From IMG/VR virus record IMGVR_UViG_3300013101_000079, positions 1-25,427 of that record: DNA of 25,427 nt; one strand, written 5' to 3'. Both the position numbers and the translations under genes were made by a program. Below are positions 14,912 through 22,173 of the stretch, one piece after another (the first letter of the stretch is position 1; every line of letters starts with the position of its first letter). Below the pieces are notes generated by a model, which saw only the letters and a program-made list of their open reading frames with translations, did not search any database and was not told the origin of the DNA. Origin of the DNA: a virus.

Positions 14912-17900
14912 TCACCTGTCGTCTCGGAGTTCAGCGTCGTTCAAGAAGGTAATCATCTGAACAACATGGGGAAATTCTACCGCACTTTTGTGCGCGATGC
15001 GTAGGGAGACAGCGAACCCTCTGGCGGTAAGCCTGCCCTTGGTGTACTTTTCAGTGGTAGCGTCTTCTGGTTTCATCTCTTCCGAACCGAACGGAATAGA
15101 CTCGTACGGCTGCTCTGGATTATCCATAGCTTCGTAGTTCACACTTCGGGACACGCGCATGTTGGCATACCCTGCCACCTTGCCGTGAACGTGGAAGACA
15201 CTGAACCGTTTGGCTTTGCCGGGAGCAGGTGCGCCCGTCTGCTCAGACTTGCCATAGTAGTGCGTGAGTTCAATGTAGGACTCGATAGCGAACCCGTCGA
15301 AGCTGCGGCCCCTGTCCAACTCGTAGACAAAGTCCGTCTCGGGTGTTACTACGGAAATCCCTGCCTGTGGTGTGTGCGGCCTCTCCTCAGTGGAGAAAAA
15401 CGCGTGATCTTTGCCGGACGTACTCACTCCTGACGCGGTGGCGTAGACACGGGCGAACTGCTCACGGGCATCGTTGAACCAATACTGCTGGATTGTGTTC
15501 TGGGGTTCCTTCTCCGGGCCAACATAGGTCAGGGTCAGGACATATCCGTCGGCGAAAAACAGGCGGTACTGGTTCTTGTTGCGCACCACCACGCTATTCA
15601 CTACAGACTCGTCGGTAGTCTCCACACCCGCTGCCGACTGGAGGCGACGGAGCAGCCACGGGGACACATCGTAGGTCAGCGGAGCCGTGAAGAAATCAGA
15701 GTACTGATCCATGGTCTCCAGCGTTTCGATTCCACGGAAGCTGGCGAAGATGGGCCGGTTGCCGATGTTCTGCACTGTGTACTCGATGGCTCCAACTTTA
15801 TGGTTCACAACCTGCTGCTCGACTGTCTCAAGCGCAGCTTCGCCGAAGCCTTGTACGGCCCCGATCAGGACGTTCGTAGTCGACTCAGTGAACACTGCCA
15901 ACGCCTTGCCAGCGGCAGGCATCAAGCCGGTGATCTTGTCTCCGAACCCGTAGCTCGCAGCCAGCCCTGTAGAAGCACTGAAGTCCAGCGGGTCTGGGCC
16001 AGATGCGTACACCTCTCCCCAGATGTAGCCAAGGTGGAGCCTGTTCTCGTGAGGGGCGATGTGCCGGGGCTTATCGTCCTCGGCATCCACTCCTGTCGGG
16101 ATAAAGTCTAGGGTCTCACCGTCGTACCAGAACGCGAACCCTGCTCCGCTCACACCGTAGATAGCGTTCTGCTCCTCGGTGGCGAAAAAGTTGTACGAGA
16201 CCATCTGGTATCTGGAGTGGTTCTCATCCAGAAGTCTCGATCCCGGCAGTGTCGGCGTAGCCACACTTCCTGAGAGAGTGCAGATTTGCAGGCCTGTTCC
16301 TCCCGGCTCTGTCCACACTTCCGTACCTGAGGGTATGGAAGTTATAGACCAGTCTTTCAGGCGGAAGTAGCCAGCAGCCAAACCGGGTACAGGGATTCCC
16401 CCGCCCCACTGGCCTGACTGAATTACTGTACTCTCGACACTTATGTACCCAATGTCTGTCGTTCCCGTCGGGTCGTACAGGTACAGCTTCGCTCCCGGCA
16501 AGCGGTCAACGACAACCTGAAGGGCCACGGCATCGAGTGTGGGCTGACAGGGTGACGAGTATGTCTTCGCCACAAAATGGATACCGAAGTCCGACGCGTT
16601 AAGTGCCTGCGGCGAAGACGGTGCCCAAGGAATATTCCCTGAGGTGTAGTCCAGAAGGCTCGGGTCTACCGGGCAGCTTGCGGAGGTGCCGGAATTTGAT
16701 GGGGCAGTAATTATTCTTACCTTCCACGACGCCCCGGCAGCACCGGCGTCTCGGCATGTGAACACTGCGCGAACCGACTTCACCACGTCGTTGTCCAGCA
16801 GGCCCAACTTGAAGTCGCGTGCTTTCAGGTACAGCGAGGTACCTACAAGCCCGGGAATATACCCGCCTGATATGTTGCAGCTTGAGGTTACGCCGTCTTT
16901 TAGTTTTATATCATCCAGCGGGGTTGACCAAGCGCCTTGCGTGCCTGTGCCTTGAACCACTGAGTTCGGGAATTTGGTAATCGTCACAGCAGTCGGGTTC
17001 GCCGTATCCAAGGGATCAACCAAGCCGTCTACGAATGACAGTACGCTGCCAGTTGTCGCGGCCTCCCAACCATCGTCCGTGCTTTTCCACATGGTGGCAA
17101 GGTCGGACTTGCTTGACACCGACTCGGGAGCCAGTGCGTCCTTCTGGTGCAGGAACATGACTGACTCAATAGTCATGGCTCCTGTCTGGGTTTGGTTATT
17201 AAATATCTCAGCGATGGTCGGGCCGGTATCGGGGCCGTTTATGAACGCAGCCACTCCCAACGCGTTGCCGCTGTCGAAGCTGCCGTCACGTCTGTCTATC
17301 TCACCAACGGTGCCTGCCCATGCAGACGTGTCGCCAAGGACAGAGTCCCCGAACTCGAACAGTCCCGAGCCTGTGTTGAACCTGAGTGTCAGCGCGATGT
17401 GGAAAACCTCACTCGCCTCGACTGTGAATCCGTCCTGATTGATGGCCGTAATGTTCACGTACCGATCATCATTGGCCTCGGTCGAAACCAAGCCAACCTG
17501 ACCAGCGTCGTTATACACGTACATGCCGGGTATAAGCGTGCCTTCGTCGCCCTCAGCTACCCTGATCTGCAGCATGTCGCGTATGGCATGAAGCTGATCT
17601 TCGTGGTAGTGCAGACCAACAATAGTGCCGCCGCCCGGGACAGGCTTAACCACACCACGTAGAATTTCCGTGTATGTGCTCAGCGTACCGAGGAAATCCT
17701 CGTGCCTGCTGTGTACGTCTGACAACTTGTAGACAGTGACGCTGGACTCTTCTAGCACAAATGACCACGTCCCTGCCTCGTCGGCGATCACGCTTCCCCA
17801 GCGGGGGCGGACACGGCCTTGGCGGAACACGATTGACAGTGAGGTAACGCCACCTGACTCAACGTAGTCCACCATCGTACCAGATGATCCGTCCTCATCC

Positions 17901-18151
17901 TCAAACGTCCAGACAAGATCAGTCGGCTGATCTTGTGGCGTTCCCGTCACGTCGGCAGTAGGCAGGATCACTACCCAGTAGTCGGTAGCGGAGGGGGAGA
18001 TGTGCCCATCAAAGCGTTCCCAGCCATCGATGCGGGCGTACCCACGTTCCCAGCCAACCTCGTAGTTCAGGCAGGCTCGGATTCGACCGGGCAGGACGGC
18101 GGGTCTGGCGCGTACTAAATCGAGACCACCGTCGAGGAGGACATTATCCAC
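14912..18151 (-). CDS. Large tail nozzle-like protein (tail tubular protein B / P22 gp10-like role)
   Basis: This protein is about 1079 residues and nearly all beta. The N-terminus has a short Gly/Leu/Pro lead (LLDGGLDLVRARPAVLPG), then LNYE and GYARIDGWERFDGH, a signature of podophage tail proteins. The C-terminal half has HENRLHLGY, YASGPDPLDF and GDKITGLMPAAGKALAVF, as in the beta-propeller-like distal tail (nozzle) proteins of T7 gp12 and P22 gp10. The middle (about 395-550) carries an inserted beta domain with SLYLKARDF, FGIHFVAK and a closing beta strand, resembling a jelly-roll module widespread in phage and surface proteins. I chose GTG 18151 because GGAG lies five bases upstream and the start directly follows the previous stop; GTG 18196 is possible but has only a poorly spaced AGG. 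It probably binds the adaptor ring and closes the tail. Confidence 0.75.
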   Translation of the reverse strand: MDNVLLDGGLDLVRARPAVLPGRIRACLNYEVGWERGYARIDGWERFDGHISPSATDYWVVILPTADVTGTPQDQPTDLVWTFEDEDGSSGTMVDYVESGGVTSLSIVFRQGRVRPRWGSVIADEAGTWSFVLEESSVTVYKLSDVHSRHEDFLGTLSTYTEILRGVVKPVPGGGTIVGLHYHEDQLHAIRDMLQIRVAEGDEGTLIPGMYVYNDAGQVGLVSTEANDDRYVNITAINQDGFTVEASEVFHIALTLRFNTGSGLFEFGDSVLGDTSAWAGTVGEIDRRDGSFDSGNALGVAAFINGPDTGPTIAEIFNNQTQTGAMTIESVMFLHQKDALAPESVSSKSDLATMWKSTDDGWEAATTGSVLSFVDGLVDPLDTANPTAVTITKFPNSVVQGTGTQGAWSTPLDDIKLKDGVTSSCNISGGYIPGLVGTSLYLKARDFKLGLLDNDVVKSVRAVFTCRDAGAAGASWKVRIITAPSNSGTSASCPVDPSLLDYTSGNIPWAPSSPQALNASDFGIHFVAKTYSSPCQPTLDAVALQVVVDRLPGAKLYLYDPTGTTDIGYISVESTVIQSGQWGGGIPVPGLAAGYFRLKDWSITSIPSGTEVWTEPGGTGLQICTLSGSVATPTLPGSRLLDENHSRYQMVSYNFFATEEQNAIYGVSGAGFAFWYDGETLDFIPTGVDAEDDKPRHIAPHENRLHLGYIWGEVYASGPDPLDFSASTGLAASYGFGDKITGLMPAAGKALAVFTESTTNVLIGAVQGFGEAALETVEQQVVNHKVGAIEYTVQNIGNRPIFASFRGIETLETMDQYSDFFTAPLTYDVSPWLLRRLQSAAGVETTDESVVNSVVVRNKNQYRLFFADGYVLTLTYVGPEKEPQNTIQQYWFNDAREQFARVYATASGVSTSGKDHAFFSTEERPHTPQAGISVVTPETDFVYELDRGRSFDGFAIESYIELTHYYGKSEQTGAPAPGKAKRFSVFHVHGKVAGYANMRVSRSVNYEAMDNPEQPYESIPFGSEEMKPEDATTEKYTKGRLTARGFAVSLRIAHKSAVEFPHVVQMITFLNDAELRDDR

Positions 18152-18152
18152 G

Positions 18153-18926
18153 TCAACTCCGGGTTCCGGGCATCGTGTATTCCTTGAGCTGGTCACGCCT
18201 GAGTTTATTCATCCAGTCTCGGGCCAGCTTGGCGGCTCGTTGAACCTGCTTGTCAGCTTCATCGAACATAGCGTAGTACACCATCGCCTTGTAGATAATG
18301 AGCATGTGGTACTTCAGTGGAAGCCCACGTGGAGTGTCCTCATCTGTGAGGAACTCGTGAGGCAGGAGTTTGTACTCAAACTGAATGTGGTAATCGTCGT
18401 CGGGTGGCGACGCGTCGAAAACTATGCAGCCGGTTCTGTCTATCGAGTACCGTGAGGGCTGACCAAACGCGGTCTTGTTCATCCTGTCTCGGTCGCCGAA
18501 AAACCTCTCTGGGTGGACGTAGTAACAAATCTGGGGGTTGGGCTGCTGCGTGCTTCCGTCAACCATCCAGATGTAGCGGTAGTCTTGAGGGGCAACGAAC
18601 GGAACTATGTAGTCGTAGTACGCCTCATCTGGGTCACACTCTTCTGGGTCACACCCGGTGCAATCTGGGTTGGCCAGCTCTGCGATAGCGTAGGAAGTCT
18701 GGCCTCTAACCAGTGGCATGGAGGCACGGCGTACCATGAAATTCCACTGGTCTTGGTCTTCCTGAATCTCAATCCACGCCTGCCGCACCCAATTTATCAA
18801 CCGTGTTCGGTGCTCCGTTGTCTCCCCGTAGGCAGTCGCGGGAGGCACCTCGACGGTCGTGACTTTGCTCTCAAGCTCCGTGCCTGTCTCAGAGGCCAGA
18901 CGTTTTACAAGCTCAAGATAGTTCAT
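18153..18926 (-). CDS. Tail adaptor / head-to-tail connector (T7 gp11-like tail tubular protein A)
   Basis: The 257-residue product fits the adaptor proteins that sit between portal and nozzle in short-tailed phages. The N-terminal helices (MNYLELVKRLASETGTELES, then LINWVRQAWIEIQEDQDQWNFM) are followed by a beta-rich middle. A C-terminal helical part, YHMLIIYKAMVYYAMFDEAD with AAKLARDWMNKLRRDQL, is typical of gatekeeper/adaptor proteins. A Cys/Asp-rich loop (CTGCDPEECDPDEA, about 90-105) looks like a small insertion that could bind metal. It lies directly before the nozzle-like gene, as in T7 (gp11-gp12). The ATG starts three bases after the upstream stop with only a weak ribosome site, so coupled translation is likely. 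Confidence 0.75.
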   Translation of the reverse strand: MNYLELVKRLASETGTELESKVTTVEVPPATAYGETTEHRTRLINWVRQAWIEIQEDQDQWNFMVRRASMPLVRGQTSYAIAELANPDCTGCDPEECDPDEAYYDYIVPFVAPQDYRYIWMVDGSTQQPNPQICYYVHPERFFGDRDRMNKTAFGQPSRYSIDRTGCIVFDASPPDDDYHIQFEYKLLPHEFLTDEDTPRGLPLKYHMLIIYKAMVYYAMFDEADKQVQRAAKLARDWMNKLRRDQLKEYTMPGTRS

Positions 18927-18929
18927 GGT

Positions 18930-19712
18930 TTAGCCCGCTGCTTGTGCTAGGCCAAGAACTCCACCATCTGCTGTGCCCAGCTCGATGCGGGAATCCCGTA
19001 CACCAATGCGTTCCATTACGGCCAGCTTGATCTGCTCTGGCCCCCAGTCTGTCTTAATGCGTACCGCAGTGAGGTGGCACATCTCGCGGAACTGCGCTTC
19101 AGAGTACCCTTTAAACTCGTCGGTAAGCTCGCAGAGCTGTGCCAACATGTCGAGCATATCCTTCGGTTTGTCTGCTGTCTTGGGATCGTCGCCCAGATCA
19201 GAGAACATGAACCGCATTGAGGGAACCCATGAGGTCTCGAAGTAAATCCGGCCTTCATCATCAGTCTTGCGCTTCCGAACCATGCGCTTGCCTGCGGTGA
19301 GCTGGAGAATATTCCAGATCGGGAAGGGAATGGCACACTCTACGCCCATCGGGACGTAGCAGTGGAGTCTTCCCCACGCCATAAATTGTGGTCTGGTGGA
19401 TTCATGATCCATCGACCGGTGCAAGATTACCATGCGACGACGGCCTTGCCAGCCTGCCTGCGCCCGGAGATTCAAGCGTGCGAGGCCCATCGCTTTCAGG
19501 CGCTTGGCCTCGGCAATGTCCTCGGGTGTTTCAGTAATAACCTCGCCGTAATGACCGCTGTCTTCCGACATGGCGTCAATGAGCATCTTACGAAGGGTTG
19601 CACCGTTGTGACTCTTGGAAAACTTCAAGCCGATTCGCTCGCAGTATCCCCGTAGTGCGGTCAAGTCTGCGCCATCAAATCCGGTCTGGGCGGCTTCTGT
19701 AACACTATCCAT
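18930..19712 (-). CDS. Structural-region protein with SAP/LEM-like N-terminal helices, unknown function
   Basis: The 260-residue product lies between capsid and adaptor genes. Residues about 12-42 (ADLTALRGYCERIGLKF...SHNGATLRKML) look like a two-helix SAP/LEM-type module, which often binds nucleic acid or protein ends. The middle (about 75-175) is basic and aromatic, with strands such as RMVILHRSMDHE and HCYVPMGVECAIPFPIWNIL; the C-terminus is helical and acid/basic mixed. I do not recognise a family. Its position after the capsid gene suggests a head-completion, decoration or DNA-contacting role. The start is ATG 19712, with AGGAG seven bases upstream; a TTG at 19736 is out-competed. It is the first gene after the capsid-distal terminator. 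Confidence 0.75.
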   Translation of the reverse strand: MDSVTEAAQTGFDGADLTALRGYCERIGLKFSKSHNGATLRKMLIDAMSEDSGHYGEVITETPEDIAEAKRLKAMGLARLNLRAQAGWQGRRRMVILHRSMDHESTRPQFMAWGRLHCYVPMGVECAIPFPIWNILQLTAGKRMVRKRKTDDEGRIYFETSWVPSMRFMFSDLGDDPKTADKPKDMLDMLAQLCELTDEFKGYSEAQFREMCHLTAVRIKTDWGPEQIKLAVMERIGVRDSRIELGTADGGVLGLAQAAG

Positions 19713-19734
19713 TTTATAACTCCTGTGTGGTCTC

Positions 19735-19763
19735 AAAACACCCGACAGCGATGTGCTGTCGGG
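19735..19763 (-). terminator. Intrinsic terminator/attenuator after the major capsid gene
   Basis: A perfect 9-bp stem (19741-19749 with 19755-19763, CCCGACAGC/GCTGTCGGG) has a 5-base loop. On the minus strand it is followed by TGTTTTGAG. The U-tract is short and interrupted, so partial termination is likely. It lies between the capsid and the next structural gene and would give more capsid than tail mRNA, a common arrangement in T7-like phages. Confidence 0.75.
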
Positions 19764-19770
19764 CTTAACG

Positions 19771-19800
19771 CTTTACTCAGCTACGCTTTACTCAGCTACG
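19771..19800. repeat. Perfect 15-bp tandem duplication downstream of the capsid gene
   Basis: The 15-mer CTTTACTCAGCTACG occurs twice back to back (19771-19785 and 19786-19800), ending one base before the capsid stop codon. Read on the minus strand in capsid frame, each unit is GCG TAG CTG AGT AAA, so the capsid TAA is followed by two in-frame TAG codons. It may simply be replication slippage; no binding site is evident. Confidence 0.85.
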
Positions 19801-19801
19801 C

Positions 19802-20866
19802 TTAAACGTAGAGCTGAGACAGATCATCGGTAGCACCGACCTCGATACGAACAACCCACTCGTCGTTCAGGATCAGTTTCAAGTCCCACCAACGACAGGC
19901 AACGTATGAACGCTGGTCAGTCGGGTCAGACTTGGAAGCACCGGAAAGGACGTTGATTTTCACACCGCCGTAGCCTTTCTTGCCTGCGCCCTTCAGATCG
20001 ACAGTACCCAGCGCGTGCTTACCGCACACCAAGATTGGGTAAACGTCAACAGTGGTACCACCAGTAGACTTCAGGTTGGTAGTACCGACCGCTGCGCCTG
20101 CGTTCTCATAAGGAGTAAGCTGCGGAGTGGTCAGGATGCGAGCGTTTTCGATTGCGCCGAACTCGTACTCGGACACGATCTTCTTGGCACCGTATTCTGC
20201 AGTGGTCTTGAAACCGGGCAGCATACGAATGTCAGGGTGAAGATCAGTGTGCGTGAACGCGTAGAACGCGGCTTCGATTGGGTATGTGCCTTCGTTCAGC
20301 CCGCCGTGGTCAACCGTAGTAAAACGGGTAGCCTTGGCAGCCATGAGAGAACGCACGGCTTCTTGGAACTCACCGAGAGATACTGGTGTAGCAACGAAAT
20401 CGCGGTCAGCAACACCGCCACCAAAGATCACGTTGGTTCCCTGCGTGAAGGCAGCCCAGCCGACCGCTTCCTTGATGTTGGCAACGAGATCAGCCAGTAC
20501 ATCAGAAGAGTCACGGATGGCGTTATCTTCACCAAGCTCGCGCATACGGCTGGTTATCTCGAAAATCTCAGCGAACTCGCCAAGCGTTCCGAAAACATCT
20601 TCATACGCCAGACCACGAGACGCGGGGTTTACACCCTCTGTAACCTGATCGGTGTGGGCATCCACGTTGACAGCGCGACGGAACGCAATGGTTTCCGCTT
20701 TGTTGGCAGGGATGAATTTCTTGTCGCACGCCAAGTCCAAGACCAGTTGTGGTCTTGCGCGTTCGAGAAGGTCGAGTTCGGCATATACATTGGTTCTGTT
20801 ACCCGGGCCTGTTGCGGCACCACCGTAATCACCAACACCGTCATACTGTCTGGTTTGTGTACCCAT
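19802..20866 (-). CDS. Major capsid protein, N4-gp56 family
   Basis: The 354-residue product forms the capsid shell. It has the hallmarks of the N4-gp56 HK97-fold family: an N-terminal helix with LLERARPQLVLDLACDKKF, then IPANKAETIAFRRAV, VTEGVNPASRGLAYEDV, a mid helix with LADLVANIKEAVGWAAF, a strand pair around the AFYAFTHTDLHPDI motif, and the C-terminal WWDLKLILNDEWVVRIEVG. Length is normal for the family. It directly follows the scaffold gene, as expected. ATG 20866 is preceded by GAGG, 11 bases upstream. The gene ends in TAA, followed by a 15-bp tandem repeat and a hairpin terminator. Certainty of the family is high from motif order and context. Confidence 0.87.
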   Translation of the reverse strand: MGTQTRQYDGVGDYGGAATGPGNRTNVYAELDLLERARPQLVLDLACDKKFIPANKAETIAFRRAVNVDAHTDQVTEGVNPASRGLAYEDVFGTLGEFAEIFEITSRMRELGEDNAIRDSSDVLADLVANIKEAVGWAAFTQGTNVIFGGGVADRDFVATPVSLGEFQEAVRSLMAAKATRFTTVDHGGLNEGTYPIEAAFYAFTHTDLHPDIRMLPGFKTTAEYGAKKIVSEYEFGAIENARILTTPQLTPYENAGAAVGTTNLKSTGGTTVDVYPILVCGKHALGTVDLKGAGKKGYGGVKINVLSGASKSDPTDQRSYVACRWWDLKLILNDEWVVRIEVGATDDLSQLYV

Positions 20867-20891
20867 GACTTAAATTACCTCAGCAAAATAG

Positions 20892-21992
20892 TTATCGTCT
20901 GTCGCGCTGCGCACGTAAGCGTCGTTCGACTTCTACATCCCAGATTTCTTCATCTGACATGAATTGCTCGGGATTCCCCTGTGGTCGGCCTATGCCTCCA
21001 CCTTGTGGTTCTAGTCCCGGCACCGAACGGATTTGCTCGCGTCGCTGGCGCACCGTTTTTGTTGGCGACTGGTCGACTGGTTTCTGCTCAGAACCTGCTG
21101 GGTTTTCCAACTGGCGCTGTGCCCATACATCCTGCTTGTACCGGTCAAGGACGTAGATACATTCTGACGCATCTTTTGAGTCTGCCATTCTGGCCACTGA
21201 GGCGGGTTGCGCCCGTAGCCACTGGCCGAATCCTTCAGATGGTCGAACCTGCATCCAGTCTGGGTGAGCTGCGGCTAATGTGTTTAAGCTCTGCTCACGC
21301 TGTTGACCGAAAGAAGCCTGCTGTATATCTTGCAGACCTTGCGACACGACTCCGAGTTGCTGTTGCAAGTCTTGGGCGTGTGTTGCCTGTCGTCCAAACA
21401 GAGCGCCAATTGCTTTTGCTTCTTCAGGGAAAGCTTCCTTGAACTCAGCAAACTCCGGTACGTCGCCCAAGTCCAGTGTTGGAGTTGGAGAAGCAGCGGG
21501 CAGTTGTTGCCCCGGTTGTTGGCCACTTGTTGCTGAGGAGTTCGGTGCTTGGGCAGGAGGACGCTGGCCAGCGTGCTCTACCTGTGAGCGAAGTCTCTCG
21601 TTGGCTTGCTGCATCGGGGCCAATCTTCCGTGCAGGGCCGTGTACTGTGATCTCACGTCAGTGAGATCGGTGTTCATTAAGTCAAATGCCGCCTTGGCAT
21701 CATCGTCAAGGTCAGCATACCACGCCGGTTTCTCTTCCTCAACGACCTGTTGTTTATCAGGGGTTACGTTCTCTACAGGTTTGGAACCTGCCTCTTCCTC
21801 TTCACCCGGCAGGGGGTCGGCTGCGGGTGCGGCGGGCATGGGGGTTTGTACGCCGCCACCATCGGTAGGGTCAGGGTCAGGGTCAGGTTCAGTTCCGTTC
21901 CTGCGGTTTACTTCCTGCTCGAAAAGCTGCTCATCAGTGAGCTGGGTGTCAGGCTGTTCTTCAGTCTCAATCTTCTTCAAAGGTTGATTCAT
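20892..21992 (-). CDS. Scaffolding protein
   Basis: The 366-residue product probably directs procapsid assembly and is then lost. The sequence is typical: an acidic, Pro-rich disordered N-terminus (DPDPDP repeat near 37-42, then GEEEEAG), helical Gln-rich middle segments, a motif AHPDWMQV...GFGQWLRAQPA (about 243-265) seen in scaffolds that partner N4-gp56 capsids, and a basic C-terminal helix ending VERRLRAQRDRR that would contact capsid subunits. It sits between portal and capsid genes. ATG 21992 has GGAG nine bases upstream, and the start overlaps the preceding small gene by 26 bases. Assignment rests on position, composition and the basic C-terminus. Confidence 0.8.
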   Translation of the reverse strand: MNQPLKKIETEEQPDTQLTDEQLFEQEVNRRNGTEPDPDPDPTDGGGVQTPMPAAPAADPLPGEEEEAGSKPVENVTPDKQQVVEEEKPAWYADLDDDAKAAFDLMNTDLTDVRSQYTALHGRLAPMQQANERLRSQVEHAGQRPPAQAPNSSATSGQQPGQQLPAASPTPTLDLGDVPEFAEFKEAFPEEAKAIGALFGRQATHAQDLQQQLGVVSQGLQDIQQASFGQQREQSLNTLAAAHPDWMQVRPSEGFGQWLRAQPASVARMADSKDASECIYVLDRYKQDVWAQRQLENPAGSEQKPVDQSPTKTVRQRREQIRSVPGLEPQGGGIGRPQGNPEQFMSDEEIWDVEVERRLRAQRDRR

Positions 21993-22173
21993 CGTCGGGG
22001 TCTCCGGTCAGGTCTAAGATTATAAATCTCAAGGCTTTAATATACCCACGCAAGAAAGCTGTCTCAGTCTCGGTCTTGTTCGGGCGTTCGAGTGCGTCAC
22101 GTTTTTGCTCAATGAGACCTTCTATCTTCTCAATGTGCAGACGGACGGCTGGGTCAAATCTATCCATCTTCAT
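21967..22173 (-). CDS. Small coiled-coil protein between portal and scaffold
   Basis: This 68-residue protein is real on the evidence of coupling: its ATG overlaps the portal stop as ATGA, and its own end overlaps the scaffold start by 26 bases. The sequence is helical (RLHIEKIEGLIEQKRDALE, then AFLRGYIKALRFIILDL), with an acidic C-terminal end (DPDDESTFEED). It resembles small accessory head proteins found in podophage packaging modules, but I do not recognise a specific family. A role in head assembly or portal/scaffold nucleation is inferred from position only. Confidence 0.75.
   Translation of the reverse strand: MKMDRFDPAVRLHIEKIEGLIEQKRDALERPNKTETETAFLRGYIKALRFIILDLTGDPDDESTFEED

Noticed and set aside
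18151-18196. Upstream GTG 18196 as the start of the nozzle-like gene
   Set aside because: AGG lies only one base from that GTG, whereas GTG 18151 has GGAG at good spacing and directly follows the previous stop; the upstream start cannot be fully excluded.
19712-19740. Possible leftward promoter (TTGAGA and TATAAA) after the capsid terminator
   Set aside because: The spacing between the boxes is only about 12 bases, too short for a sigma70 promoter, and TATAAA overlaps the ribosome-site-to-start region.
20015-20962. Long rightward ORF (315 codons) over the capsid and scaffold region
   Set aside because: It is antisense to the well-supported major capsid gene and has no domain logic; it is a shadow of biased codon use.
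21866-21890. Six-base GGGTCA-type tandem repeat in the scaffold gene
   Set aside because: It simply encodes the DPDPDP low-complexity acidic stretch; no sign of a regulatory repeat.
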